Assembly (NCBI GenBank): GCA_933207985.1
Contig: OW240921.1
Location: forward strand, 112,369,332 to 112,433,331
Reading direction: 5' to 3'
Length of the DNA: 64,000 nt
From: Pelobates cultripes
Lineage: Eukaryota > Chordata > Amphibia > Anura > Pelobatidae
Shown: positions 47,682 to 60,069 of the stretch, piece by piece
Position numbering within the stretch: the first letter of the stretch is position 1
How the letters are laid out: each line of letters opens with the position of its first letter
Notes under the pieces: generated by a model
The model's input: the letters and a program-made list of their open reading frames with translations, nothing else
Databases searched by the model: none
Told to the model about the DNA's origin: nothing
Position numbers and translations under genes: made by a program

Positions 47682-49237
47682 CAGGGAGTGCAGAATTATT
47701 AGGCAAATTAGTATTTTGACCACATCATCCTCTTTATGCATGTTGTCTTACTCCAAGCTGTATAGGCTCGAAAGCCTACTACCAATTAAGCATATTAGGT
47801 GATGTGCATCTCTGTAATGAGAAGGGGTGTGGTCTAATGACATCAACACCCTATATCAGGTGTGCATAATTATTAGGCAACTTCCTTTCCTTTGGCAAAA
47901 TGGGTCAAAAGAAGGACTTGACAGGCTCAGAAAAGTCAAAAATAGTGAGATATCTTGCAGAGGGATGCAGCACTCTTAAAATTGCAAAGCTTCTGAAGCG
48001 TGATCATCGAACAATCAAGCGTTTCATTCAAAATAGTCAACAGGGTCGCAAGAAGCGTGTGGAAAAACCAAGGCGCAAAATAACTGCCCATGAACTGAGA
48101 AAAGTCAAGCGTGCAGCTGCCACGATGCCACTTGCCACCAGTTTGGCCATATTTCAGAGCTGCAACATCACTGGAGTGCCCAAAAGCACAAGGTGTGCAA
48201 TACTCAGAGACATGGCCAAGGTAAGAAAGGCTGAAAGACGACCACCACTGAACAAGACACACAAGCTGAAACGTCAAGACTGGGCCAAGAAATATCTCAA
48301 GACTGATTTTTCTAAGGTTTTATGGACTGATGAAATGAGAGTGAGTCTTGATGGGCCAGATGGATGGGCCCGTGGCTGGATTGGTAAAGGGCAGAGAGCT
48401 CCAGTCCGACTCAGACGCCAGCAAGGTGGAGGTGGAGTACTGGTTTGGGCTGGTATCATCAAAGATGAGCTTGTGGGGCCTTTTCGGGTTGAGGATGGAG
48501 TCAAGCTCAACTCCCAGTCCTACTGCCAGTTCCTGGAAGACACCTTCTTCAAGCAGTGGTACAGGAAGAAGTCTGCATCCTTCAAGAAAAACATGATTTT
48601 CATGCAGGACAATGCTCCATCACACGCGTCCAAGTACTCCACAGCGTGGCTGGCAAGAAAGGGTATAAAAGAAGAAAATCTAATGACATGGCCTCCTTGT
48701 TCACCTGATCTGAACCCCATTGAGAACCTGTGGTCCATCATCAAATGTGAGATTTACAAGGAGGGAAAACAGTACACCTCTCTGAACAGTGTCTGGGAGG
48801 CTGTGGTTGCTGCTGCACGCAATGTTGATGGTGAACAGATCAAAACACTGACAGAATCCATGGATGGCAGGCTTTTGAGTGTCCTTGCAAAGAAAGGTAG
48901 CTATATTGGTCACTGATTTGTTTTGTTTTTGAATGTCAGAAATGTATATTTGTGAATGTTGAGATGTTATATTGGTTTCACTGGTAATAATAAATAATTG
49001 AAATGGGTATATATTTGTTTTTTGTTAAGTTGCCTAATAATTATGCACAGTAATAGTCACCTACACACACAGATATCCCCCTAACATAGCTAAAACTAAA
49101 AACAAACTAAAACTACTTCCAAAAATATTCAGCTTTGATATTAATGAGTTTTTTGGGTTCATTGAGAACATGGTTGTTGTTCAATAATAAAATTAATCCT
49201 CAAAAATACAACTTGCCTAATAATTCTGCACTCCCTG
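47682..49237 (+). mobile_element. Complete Tc1-type transposon, DD37E type
   Basis: The 1556-bp element is flanked by TA (47680-47681 and 49238-49239). Left end: CAGGGAGTGCAGAATTATTA. Right end: its inverted match TAATAATTCTGCACTCCCTG. A second, inner pair of inverted repeats (GCATAATTATTAGGCAACTT at 47865-47884 and its inverted counterpart at 49027-49046) gives the two-site IR/DR arrangement used by some Tc1 transposases. All parts needed for transposition appear present. The ends closely resemble elements I remember from fishes, frogs and lampreys. Confidence 0.93.
47900..48916 (+). CDS. Tc1-type transposase, intact 338 codons
   Basis: The enzyme cuts the element out and inserts it at TA dinucleotides. 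The frame is open from ATG to TGA. Residues 1-110 form the two helix-turn-helix DNA-binding domains (LTGSEKSKIVRYLAEGCS, then HELRKVKRAA). The catalytic part has LWTDE with Asp144, a glycine-rich box RRQQGGGGVLVW, FMQDNAPSH with Asp237 and PIENLW with Glu275. The spacing between the second Asp and Glu is 37 residues, so DD37E rather than the DD34E of most Tc1 members. Length is normal for the family (about 340). The start follows the inner left repeat by 15 bases, leaving very little leader. No frameshift or stop is present, so the copy may encode active enzyme. Confidence 0.93.
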   Translation: MGQKKDLTGSEKSKIVRYLAEGCSTLKIAKLLKRDHRTIKRFIQNSQQGRKKRVEKPRRKITAHELRKVKRAAATMPLATSLAIFQSCNITGVPKSTRCAILRDMAKVRKAERRPPLNKTHKLKRQDWAKKYLKTDFSKVLWTDEMRVSLDGPDGWARGWIGKGQRAPVRLRRQQGGGGVLVWAGIIKDELVGPFRVEDGVKLNSQSYCQFLEDTFFKQWYRKKSASFKKNMIFMQDNAPSHASKYSTAWLARKGIKEENLMTWPPCSPDLNPIENLWSIIKCEIYKEGKQYTSLNSVWEAVVAAARNVDGEQIKTLTESMDGRLLSVLAKKGSYIGH

Positions 49238-49253
49238 TAGACAGGGTTGTTTA

Positions 49254-49410
49254 CTAAAGTAAGAAAGTAAATAAGAATTTCAAATTTAAGATCAAAATAG
49301 CCGAGGAGGAAAAATGTTCAAAGTCAATTGTGCTTTCAGTTTGGCTACTCTGGCCTTACATTCGAAATGCACATTGAGTTCACTTTGAATCGTCACTGTA
49401 TTGAATAATC
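49254..49410. repeat. MITE of the TTTACTAAAGT family
   Basis: It shares CTTTCAGTTTGGCTA and the ends GTTTACTAAAGTAAG and CACTGTATTGAATAAT with 2168-2325. The inverted ends are degraded. Confidence 0.45.
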
Positions 49411-50335
49411 CTGTGAGTGCCAATGAGGTTTATTTGCAAAAACTGGAGTTTTGTAGGATTGGAAATGAAACATTTAAAGCCAAAAATAGATCAATTGAAA
49501 ACTTAGCTGACAATTTTTTCAATTCTGTTATTTTTGGCCAAAATGTGTAATTCTCCAATTAGCTCTCCATAGCTCCCAAATTAGTAATTTAATATATGAA
49601 ATGTAAAACAATAGTCGTGTGCTTGGTCATGATGTACAAAACTGTCATTTATTAACTCTCAGTCAATGATTTAAAAAAAAAAACATCAGACCCAAAATTA
49701 TGCTATAAAAATAGAAGGTAATAAAGTATATATTCCTACCTGATCAGGGCATTCAGGGGCCTTTTGGATGCTGATTTTATTACCAGATTGTAATCGTACA
49801 TATTTTTAATTCATTAAATAGAATATATGTGAAAACTAAATGATTACCTTATTGCGAAGAGGGCTTTTTTCAACCTATATATTAGAGGGTTGTTTACATT
49901 ATATTTTTTAAAGTGCTGAGTTTTTGTTGGGAGTAGTTAAAGGACAAGTGTAACAAGTATAAATTCCGTTCTGGAATAGATGGTCAAAATAATTATTGAT
50001 AATTACTAATAATAATTTATGTCCTACTTTCATAGTTCCCTACTTCATTTAATGAATCTATTCCCTCATATCATTGGGATAACAAAGTACAATATAGTGA
50101 CTCCCATGTACGCAAAACGTTTTTAAATTGCTAGATTTAATAGTCCAATGAAAACAGGTGGAGAGCAAAGAAGTTAAAAAACGCTTATTATAAACTAAAA
50201 AGAATAATACTTAGATTATAAAGATAATAATTAGATGTCAAAATGTAGTATGCCAAAAAAGGAAATTTAGTAAACTGGCATTAGCGGGGTCTTTGCATAG
50301 GCGTGATCCCAAATCTATTGCCATTGATATAGCAA
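49411..50335. other. Intergenic, nothing recognised
   Basis: AT-rich sequence without motif. Confidence 0.5.
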
Positions 50336-50408
50336 TAATTTATTTATTTATAAAATATTTTACCAGGAAAGATACATTGAGATTTCTCTCGTTTTCAAGT
50401 AGGTAATA
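50336..50408 (-). repeat. LINE 3' end fragment
   Basis: AATTTATTTATTTATAAAAT followed by TTTTACCAGGAAAGATACAT is the inverted form of the 3' end seen at about 6120-6187. Confidence 0.8.
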
Positions 50409-50849
50409 CCAATATACATGTGTACATCCCACTTTCTTAGTTTTAGAATCTCCAGAATTGGCTATGATACAAAGTAAAACACCAAAATAAAGTGTTGACC
50501 ACTTCGTGAATATAAGTGAGATTCAAAACGGGAAAGAGACATATTGAATATATGATTCATAATAAGAGATGATTGTAGAGGTGCTACATGCACCCAGTGT
50601 GAAGTGGAGGAGATTTAGGCAGTGAGATACTGTAGCAGATATCATGTCCACATCACTTGTGACAAATCACATATCGGTTTTTGAGAAATATGCATCTTTT
50701 CAAATAGAAAATGACAGTCTTAAACACACATGATAACCTATTGATGAAATTGAACATCTAACAGAAACGGGGGACAGTGCTGAATCTTAAACAATACAAA
50801 TTACCCTAATCTGGTAGCTAAAACTATGGCACATTAACTATGGAATAAG

Positions 50850-52200
50850 CAAAATACAAAGGGACAAAACTCCAAATGTTTTGATCTAATGTCTAAAGAT
50901 ATAATTTGTGTCCCATTCCACGTTAAGACCAAGTGGGAATCTTGTCTGTAGAGTAAGTATCCAGAACATTTCATTCTTAAGTAGACATTTTTCCAAACTT
51001 CACCCTCTTGGGCCCAATCTACATTTCTGAATTCCTTGAAATAAGAAATTTGACAGATCAGCCCCAGTACAGGATTTAAAATGTCTTGATACTGAGGATT
51101 GTTTCATTGTGTCGTATTTAATACTCTGGATATGTTCAGCTATCCTAATCTTTAGTTTTCATTCCGTTTGCCCTACATACTGTTTATTGCAATTTTTCCA
51201 GGTTATGAGGTAAATGACCCTTTCCGTAGAACAATGAATAAAATCTCATATTCAGTTTTAGTGACAGAAGAGATGAGATGTGTGGTTTTATTGGTTAGTG
51301 TACAATAATTACATCTCTTCTGACCACATCTGAACATGCCTTTACAGGTTAACCTGTCTTTTTCTGTCTTTTGTTGTACATTAGAAAGTAAAACACTTGG
51401 AGACAAAAGGGATTTGTGCGATTTCGCTCGTCTTCCTAAACTATGAAACTTGGTATCACAGATCTTTCTATGAAAAGAATCTGACCTTAAAACAGGAAGG
51501 TGTTCAGGTATGATACAAGTAATGGATTTAAATTGGTTACTGTAATCTGTACAGAAATATGGGAGACTTTTCATATTTGTTGATGGAAGAGATGTTGATT
51601 TAGAGGTGACACTAGATTTAGGTTTTAGGAGTGTGTTTTGCACTCTAGCTAGTTCTGTTCTCCAGCCTTTCTTTATTTGTCGATCTGTGCATTCCCTATT
51701 ACGTAGCCTGTCCCTAAGTTCTTCTGCCTGTGATTGAAATGTATCATCATGTATCATCAGTTGAACAATTCCTGCGGAGCCTGAGAAATTCTCCTAAATG
51801 GATTGCAGCAAACGTGTGTGATGGATGATAACTAACTGCCCTAAGAATAGTATTACCAGCTGTTTTCTTTCTAAAACCTGCTGTTATAATTGTCTTATTG
51901 ATAGTGTTACCTTCTAAGCTGAGATCAAGGAAGTCAATTTTGAATTGTTGTATATTGTTAGTGAAATATAGGTTCCACTCTGGACTATTTATACTAAGTG
52001 CAAACTGGGCACAATCTCCCTCTGCCCCATCCCAGGTAAAAAGGAGGTCGTCAATGTATCTTCCATACCATATGATATTTGACCGAAAAGCATTATTCTC
52101 TCTAAAGACGTGGCACAGCTCCCACAATCGCTCTACATGTGGAATAGCCCAGCACCGGGATTTAACCCCACCAATTCCTTGATTTCAGGATTATTCTACC
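50850..52200 (-). mobile_element. Second Penelope-like element, decayed
   Basis: It is a different subfamily from the one at 38.5-40.3 kb. The reverse-transcriptase C-terminal half and a broken endonuclease part are on the minus strand. Both limits are approximate; the upstream part to about 52490 may also belong to it. Confidence 0.75.
51203..52127 (-). pseudogene. Penelope-like reverse transcriptase/endonuclease remnant
   Basis: The piece at 52127-51747 has IIWYGRYIDDLLFTW (catalytic Asp-Asp pair in YIDD form), then KIDFLDLSLEG, KKTAGNTILRAVSYHPSHT and GEFLRLRRNCS, the order typical of Penelope-like enzymes. The next frame (51757-51203) has DRLRNRECTDRQIKKGW, HKSLLSPSVLLSN and FRCGQKRCNYC, the linker before the GIY-YIG domain. 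Below 51203 only broken pieces of the endonuclease remain. The frame change at about 51750 and several stops make it inactive. Confidence 0.8.
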
Positions 52201-52907
52201 TGACACTTAAGATATTTTACTTGGAGTTGCGGCATCATCGGTGAGTTCTATATCACATTCACATATCTTTTGTTACATGAAGAAAGAAGTCCTGCATTAA
52301 CAATAACATGGGGAAATATGTGTTTACCTGATATAGTCTATCAAAAGCTAATCTTTCTCATTTGCAAAGGTCTGTCCCTATCTCCAGGTTAGTGACGTTT
52401 TTAGAGGAAAGATCTAAATGTTTACACATGAACCAGCTCTCTGCCCCGTTTAATTCAATGGTTTCATTTTGATCAACACAAGCTATTCAGGTGAATTATT
52501 AATGACAATGAAGTTTAGTTTGTCGCTATGACACCATGAGTTGAGATTAGCACGCATAGCCGTATTGTAGTTTGCCTAGCAGGTCTACGTGTCGAAGGAC
52601 ACAGAATTAAATTAACTTAACCCCTAACAACATGATTAAAACAAACCCCACTGCATTTCATCTGTATTTTTAAACATCTGGAATTTTTCGTCTGCCACTG
52701 GTGAAAATTCTACAGAAAATTACAATTAAAAAATGTACACAAACAAAAAATAAAATACAAAAATAAATATAATAATAAAGATCATGTCCACAAAAATATA
52801 AACAATTTAGACATATGAAATACTATAGTCTAATTTTAAAAAATAATCATACAGTAACGGTCCATCTGAAAAAGTTATTAAAAAATGTATGAGTGAATTG
52901 TTATACT
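52201..52907. other. Intergenic, AT-rich
   Basis: Nothing is recognised beyond possible upstream sequence of the Penelope-like remnant. Confidence 0.45.
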
Positions 52908-53092
52908 GATGGCTATTCAACAAAGTGAGAATTGTTGGGCATTTTAAGTAAATTTTAAATTTAAGGCTAACTACTCCACACTGGAAGAATAACTGACTTG
53001 AAACTAACTTTTTACATTTGGCTTTTGCCGTCTTAAATTTAAATTCACCTCGAGTTTCAAACAATTCTCACTTTAGTGAACAACCCAGAGAG
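52908..53092. mobile_element. MITE with TTCACTAAAGTGAGAATTGTT inverted ends
   Basis: The left end ATTCAACAAAGTGAGAATTGTT and the inverted right end TTCACTAAAGTGAGAATTGTT match closely. The interior TTTAAATTTAAGGC and GTCTTAAATTTAAATTC also pair. It is the best preserved copy of the family in this window. Confidence 0.7.
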
Positions 53093-53422
53093 TGAGTGAA
53101 AATTGTGCATATTGGGCGAGTATTGGTGTAAATGTCTTAATTGACAGTTGTTTTGGGCTCCCTGGTGTCCCAATATGCCCCCTACTCTGGTGTGTCTCTT
53201 TACTTCTCCCCCACTTGTAGATCTCCCCATCTCTCCCAACTGCCATGCCAACCATGGCTACTCTATTGGATTACAATATCCTGCAGATAACGAACTTATT
53301 TGCCTCCTAGGAGATACCTTGATCAGCTCATCTGCTGCAAGGACCAGAAGTTATTTATTTGAGGCATGCCACTATTGGTGGCCAACGCTATTGGTGGTCA
53401 TATCTGGTGGAAACCTCTATAG

Positions 53423-53491
53423 CAGGCATGTAAAGCATCATGTGAGTTGTAGCTCTACAACATCTGGGTATTTACCTTTTGGGCACCCCTG
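53423..53491. mobile_element. Very short hAT-like MITE (69 bp)
   Basis: It starts CAGGCATGTAAAG and ends GGGCACCCCTG, with flanks CTCTATAG and CTTTATAG (7 of 8 identical). Confidence 0.6.
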
Positions 53492-53573
53492 CTTTATAGG
53501 TTGCAGAATAATTGCCAGGATGCCGTATAAAACACTTCCTTTGGGCAGAATGGGAGAGATTCAAACCCTAGTC

Positions 53574-53693
53574 CAGGGTTAGGCAACCATCAGTACTCCA
53601 GATGTTGTGGACTACGTCTCCCCTAATGCTATTACAGCTATAATGCTGTTAGGGGATATGTAACCAACATCATCTGAAGGTTGCCTACCCATG
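53574..53693. mobile_element. Short hAT-like MITE (120 bp)
   Basis: It starts CAGGGTTAGGCAACC and ends GGTTGCCTACCCATG, with flanks CCCTAGTC (53566-53573) and CCCTAGAC (53694-53701), 7 of 8 identical. It contains a palindromic interior around AATGCTATTACAGC. Confidence 0.75.
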
Positions 53694-53701
53694 CCCTAGA
53701 C

Positions 53702-54498
53702 CAGGGGTAGGCAACCTACGGCACTAGTGCCATGCACGGCACTCGAGTGTCTTTGTACGGCACTCAAGGCTGCTAGAGCCAAATGCACTCTGGCCTATCA
53801 GGAGTCCCAGTAAAACTTCAGATATTTGCTAATACGAAGAGGTGGTGAAGGACAATCCTCAATTTATGCATTGCAGCACATAGAGGAACTGATCTCAGAT
53901 CACTGCCTCCCAGCACTTGTGAATGGGAATCCACACTTTAGTAGAGCAGCCCTCGACAGCTATCGCAGCTCTTGTCCTTGACCTGTACCTGGCCAGCCTG
54001 GTCCCCACTGGAACCCAGGGAACCCACCCACACTGCTAGATATACACAGAAATGCAGAATAACCCTCCCCTCATACAAATAATATGAACAGCCCACAAAC
54101 AAACATACACACAATCCGCACAAACGCAACACCACTAACAATACACATACATGCACACAATCCCACATGCAGCCTCTCACATGCAATACCCCAAACAGCC
54201 CCCACACACTACCAAACACACAATGTGACATATCCATCCACAAACAATTCCACAAGCAGCCCTCATACACAGCCCACATTCATATGTATCATACACGATA
54301 CCATAAACTACTAATGAACATATACAATATAATAGCTCATATACGCACAAATACAACGATACAAAGCAATTACAGTAAAAATAACACAAGCTGAATACAG
54401 CAGCACACACACCTCAATTTAAAAAAATTGGATCGGCACGCTACGGGACATCACAATCCTATATCGGCACAGTGCTGCTAAAAGGTTGCCTACCCCTG
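53702..54498. mobile_element. hAT-like non-autonomous element (797 bp)
   Basis: It starts CAGGGGTAGGCAACCT and ends AGGTTGCCTACCCCTG, perfect 16-bp inverted ends. The identical 8-bp flanks CCCTAGAC occur at 53694-53701 and 54499-54506. The interior is CA-rich (54050-54400) without a gene. Confidence 0.9.
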
Positions 54499-54506
54499 CC
54501 CTAGAC

Positions 54507-57500
54507 TATTCTCTGTGGCTCTAAAACAAGTCTGATTAAACCCTCTGTCGAGTCCTGGACTGGTCCTTTCATTCATTCATAGATGAAGTAACGGTCGATG
54601 AAGAAATGTTCCCAGTCAAGTTTGTAGGAAGACGTTACTAACTCTTTCACACTATGTGACCATGTTTTAAATTATAGTCAGTGGTATTTTATAAGCTCTT
54701 TGGTACAATTGTTTGAGTCTTTTACAGAGCTAAATTAGAGGAAATGCTAAATTTATATAAAAAATCATTTAAATGACTACAATTTAAAACAGACGGAGGC
54801 CACTTAACCTGGTGTGCAATCTTGAAGGTTTTTTAAAACGGTCACAACATTTTGTTGATCAAGGAAACGGTTTTGTAAGTGAAATTTTGTATAGTTGTCT
54901 ACTTTAAAGAAACAGCGTGCATCCATTTTTGAAGACTTTTTATTTTTCGTTCCTGTTTTCTTTAATATATTAACACAATTTGGTGGATTCATGTCAGTTA
55001 CATTTCAGTTGATTTACCAATCGGCCAAAAGCAAAACATGAATCCCCATGAAGTATCAAAAGTGGTGACAAGCGAGTAGTGGTGAAGACGTGGTGAATGT
55101 CTGAATATGTTAATGATTGATTGTGCTGTATTTCGATCAATCAACCAATCAATCATTTACTTCTAAATTCAGTAAATGTGAACATTTCTAAACATCAAAC
55201 ATAATTAACCAGGTACCCTCTATCAAATGTAAAAAGTTGTCCCACCTACGAACTGTTCCCGTCCAGGCACACCTTCTCTCATAATAATAATAATAATAAG
55301 TTTAAAAAGCGCACATTCCAAGACTTTATTTTGCTATATGTTGATGAATGTTTTTAATCTAGAATGGAATCAGTTAATTTAAGATTCGTAGCCGAATCGT
55401 AGGAAAAGGAGGTAGCATGTCTCGTCATAAATAGTATGCTATGATATTGAACAAGAAGTATTTAACGTTAATTTATAAAGAGCAATTCTAGATAAAGTTA
55501 AAAAAAAAAAGACGTATTTGTACTTTAATGATACACACTACAGTAGGCTGCAGTACACAGTATGTTTCTCGTCCTGTCAGTTGGCCTGACCCCCTCTCAC
55601 CACAAAACCACAGGAACATATTCTGCATCTGTAACCCTTCCTCTCATTTAGTACCTGCATATTCTTTGTCTAAACCAGTTCTGAAGACATCAGAACTTAC
55701 CTACTAAATAGGGAATCGTGGAGAATTCACAAGGGAACTGCCAACCTTAGGTAACGATAACCTGGGAACAGAATTCGGAAGTTGGATAATTGTTTTCTGA
55801 TTTTTGTTTTTTTCTGCAATAATCCCATAATCTCCATATTATAAGTGTTCTCTTCATTGTGCCTTAAAGCAGAACTATCATTTTTTTTCCTTTTGGTTTT
55901 TATTTCCTTATTCCTCTTCTATCTTAATAATTATACTGTCCTCCCTGCCCCTTACCTTTGTTTATATTTATTACCTTTTCTCCCTTGTGCTGGATCTCAA
56001 TATTTGGGAGCATCCATTTTGTTCTCCTCTGTCCATGATGTCTGCAGTTTGCCGTTCGGTGAGATTGATTTTACTGATGGATTGTGGGTAAATTTGATTG
56101 GTAACTGAAACAGAACCTTGCTGTAGGAACCGTCAATTGTCAAGTTTTGTAAAGCTAACTACTATACATGAGAAAAACTAGAGAGCTCAGGAAAAAAATA
56201 AGAAGAGGTTCATAGTTCACGGAACTATGTAGACACAAATTAGGTTAGGTTTATTTTTTGGTGGCAGAGCCTCTTTAACACAAACATGGCATCTTTTTGA
56301 CCCAAGAGTAGGTCTTTCTAAAGCCGGGTATGCTTGCCCTTGCTGGGAGAATCGTTAGTAAATTGCGCTCTCCTGTTTTTTTTTGTTTTTCTATTCATGA
56401 TTCATTTGAGAAGCGAGCCTGCACACATTTAACTGCACAATGTATGGTTGTATGAGAAAACCCCACTCCTGTTTTTGCTAATCTGAATACAGCTGCATGA
56501 ACGTGAAACCGAAAAACGATTCATTGATAACACTGTCTGCTTTCAATGGTAGAGAAATCACGCAGATCTTCTAACTCAGATTTTCAACTAAACACACTTG
56601 GGTCTGTTAAGTAAATGCTACTATTGCTTTAGCAAATCCAGTCAAATTTGTTTGGCTTGGTTCACCTCAGATAGGCATTACATTCACTATTGACCATAAA
56701 GAAATGCATAGAACTGAATATGTCATTGTTGTATATTAAAATATATTTCATAGCAGCAGTGTAAACATTTGTAGCCAGATGCCATCCAACCAGGAAATAA
56801 ATCACAGCTGAGCATCATCTAAATGTCAATAGTATAAAAAATACTCTGCTAAGACTTGAACTGGGTAAGATTTAAGGTTTGGGTGAGGGGTAACGAAAGC
56901 ACTGATTTAGGATTGCGGGAAGCTTATAATTGTGGTACAAATCCCACTAGTCTAGAGCAAAGAATGATAGTGAACAAACTGAAGATGAAAATGAAGATGT
57001 GGTTGCCATGGCGTCAACATGTTTATTTGCGAATAGCTAAATTAGCATATGTCACGAACGCACCCTACTTCAAGATTGTGTCTGACATAGTTTTGGTGGT
57101 GAAAGGGTTAAAGTTCACTATTTGTCTGCACTAGACCGGAAATAATGATAAAATCCCACTTAACACCACCCACACTTAAACATAATAATATAAATATTAC
57201 TGTTTTAAAGCTGCCACCACCAAGACAATTTATAAATGGGGTGCCTTGGTCCCCCAGGTAACTTAATAATAAAAACCCACCAAATACAGCTTAGCACAAT
57301 ATTTAATCAATTGCAAAGCACTAATTAGTCTCTTCAGGTAACGTGATTCTTTACCAGACAAAGGCAGAACTTAATAAAGGAATATTTATCATGAGCAAAA
57401 AAATAGTCACAGTGCATATACAAAACTATAGATGACAATCAAATTAGTTACACCAACAACAGATAAAAACAAAAGGGATAAAATAAGAGAAGTCCTAATG

Positions 57501-58781
57501 ACTTACTCAGGGTTTCAAAGTAAAACTTATGCCCAGGGGGTCTCTGGTAAGGGAGATGGTGACTCACTCAGAATTAGATTCTGGCACTCAAGCAAGTACC
57601 AACACCTTTCAGAATCATTAGATATATACCCTATGGATTACCAAGTCTTGGCGCCCCTATCTTAACTATAAGTGACCATCCCCTTGTGTTCCAGACCAAC
57701 ATCAATCCAAATGGGAACATTTGGTGCTATCTCCTCTTATGTACTTGCCACAGAAATAATAATTGCATCTATGAATTTGTTACCATTTTTCCATTCCATA
57801 GATATGTCACACTTCTTACTTGTGACCCAATATAGCGGACAGCACAATCCCTTCCCCTATGGTTAAGCTACGCAAATCATGTTGCAGCTTGATTAGAAGA
57901 ATGTGCTTGTCCCATTCTAAATATAATAAAAAATAAAGCTTAATTAATCATCTGTGGCTAAGTATTAATGTTTCCTTTGGATATGATACTGGAACACAAG
58001 GCTTGTGTTTTTTTTTTTATTGAAAACTAATGATCATTAACATATCAAAGAAATCAACTTATCAATTAGGAGGTACAGGCCATATGGCTGAAGCCAACTA
58101 GTTTACATTGGAACTAGACATCAGGCATCTCAAGTGTAGAATCTCACACCCTGCAGAGCCTTTGATTTATCAAAGGATCAATCCATGTTGCAAACCATCT
58201 GTCCCCCTTCACATTCTTATACCATTTACATTATCCCTTCTGAACCTACAAGTAAAGTTTTAATGATAGCCGTACCTTAAGGAAAGTACTATCAGTCTGC
58301 CTAACCTGCCTCACAGCACATTCTACTTCTTCTGTGACATGCAATTTGCAAGATTGATGCACACAATTATACATACATATAATTAAGTATGACTAATGAC
58401 TGCTAATCAGTCAAAAATAAACAAAAGGCCACTCACCTGGTTTACAAAATGCTTTCTCAATTCGTGGTCCGCACGTCACTCTTTGCTTCTTAAGTCTGTC
58501 TGTTGGTTCCTCGTTACATCAACTCTTGTTTCACAATGAAGCAAGTATGAAAGCTACACTGGACATATTTGGGTTTAAGTAAATATTTCTGAAAACAAAA
58601 CCATCCTTCTAATTCATTACATTCTAGCAGTGTATACAACAGCAGTGTTACCAGGATTACACTACTTCCTTCTGGCAGTAAAAAAAATGTCAGGACACCT
58701 TATGATGAAAAAAAATCATGTTTTCAATATTATTTCAAGAAGGAACAGACATTTTGATAAAGTGATCTGGGTTAAAAAAAA
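54507..58781. other. Long intergenic stretch
   Basis: An (AAT)n run lies at about 55279-55300 and an A-run at 55499-55511. No host exon or element with defined ends is recognised in these 4.3 kb. Confidence 0.45.
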
Positions 58782-59394
58782 TTAATATTAGCTACAATTA
58801 TATATTGAAGCAGTTTTGTGTATAGACCATGTCCCTGTATATACATGTTTTAGTGTATAGATCATGCCTCTGAAGTCTCACTGCTCAATTCTCTGCCATT
58901 TAGGAGTTAGATCACTTTGTTTATGCAGCTCTAGTCACACCTCCCTGCATGTGACTTGCACAGCCTACTTAAACACTTCCTGTAAAGTGATATCTAATGT
59001 TTTCACTTCCTTTATTGCACATTCTGTTTAGAATCTCTCATCTCCTTTCTGTTAGTAGCCTGCTAGACCTTGCAGAAGTTTCATGTATGTGATAAAAGCT
59101 TAATTTACAGAGCAGTAGATAAAAACTTTTAAAGTGAGTTAAATCTGATTGAATTTTGTTTCCATGCGCAAAGAGTCTTGCACAACTTGAATTTAAAGTG
59201 CACCCCCTGGTGCTGCACCTTTAATTCAGAAGGACAAAGTACAACAGCCAGGGGTGGTGTGAATATGGCAGAATAAACAGAAACAAAAGTGAGTTTGTTT
59301 AAATGGCAGATAATTGAGCACTGAGAGAGGCATAATCTATACACTAAAATGGCTTCATTAAGCTAAAGTTGTTTTGGTGAATATGTCTCTTTAA
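58782..59394. repeat. TTAA MITE, family B
   Basis: TTAA occurs at 58782 and 59391. The interior shares CACACCTCCCTGCATGTGAC and AATAAACAGAAACAAA with 17011-17505 and 59513-60066. The left end is degraded. Confidence 0.6.
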
Positions 59395-59512
59395 AAAGCT
59401 CCCAGTGAGGTTTTGTAATAATATACATATGTAATATAGCAATAATTGCATCTAAAGAATACAGACTATATAGTAATGCACTAATAAAACATATTTTTAG
59501 AACAGTATATAT

Positions 59513-60066
59513 TTAAAGGGACACTATAGTCACCTGAGCAACTTTAGCTTAATGAAGCAGTTTTGGTGTATAGAACATGCCCCTGCAGCCTCACTGCTCA
59601 ATCATCTTCCATTTAGGAGTTAAATCCCTTTGTTTATGAACCTTAGTCACACCTCCCTGCATGTGACTTGCACAGCCTTCTATAAACACTTCCTGTAAAG
59701 AGAGCCCTATTTAGGCTTTCTTTATTGCAAGTTCTGTTTAATTAAGATTTTCTTATCCCCTGCTATGTTAATAGCTTGCTAGACCCTGCAAGAGCCTCCT
59801 GTATGTGATTAAAGTTCAATTTAGAGATTGAGATACAATTATTTAAGGTAAATTACATCTGTTTGAAAGTGAACCCAGTTTTTTTTTCATGCAGGCTCTG
59901 TCAATCATAGCCAGGGGAGGTGTGGCTAGGGCTGCATAAACAGAAACAAAGTGATTTAACTCCTAAATGACAGTGAATTGAGCAGTGAAATTGCAGGGGA
60001 ATGATCTATACACTAAAATTGCTTTATTTAGCTAAAGTAATTTAGGTGACTATAGTGTTTCTTTAA
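59513..60066. mobile_element. TTAA MITE, family B, best copy
   Basis: TTAA is intact at both ends (59513-59516 and 60063-60066). The ends TTAAAGGGACACTATAGTCACC and GGTGACTATAGTGTTTCTTTAA are near-perfect inverted repeats. Inverted sub-terminal sequences (AGCTTAATGAAGCAGTTTTG and its counterpart) extend the palindrome. Confidence 0.8.
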
Positions 60067-60069
60067 TGA

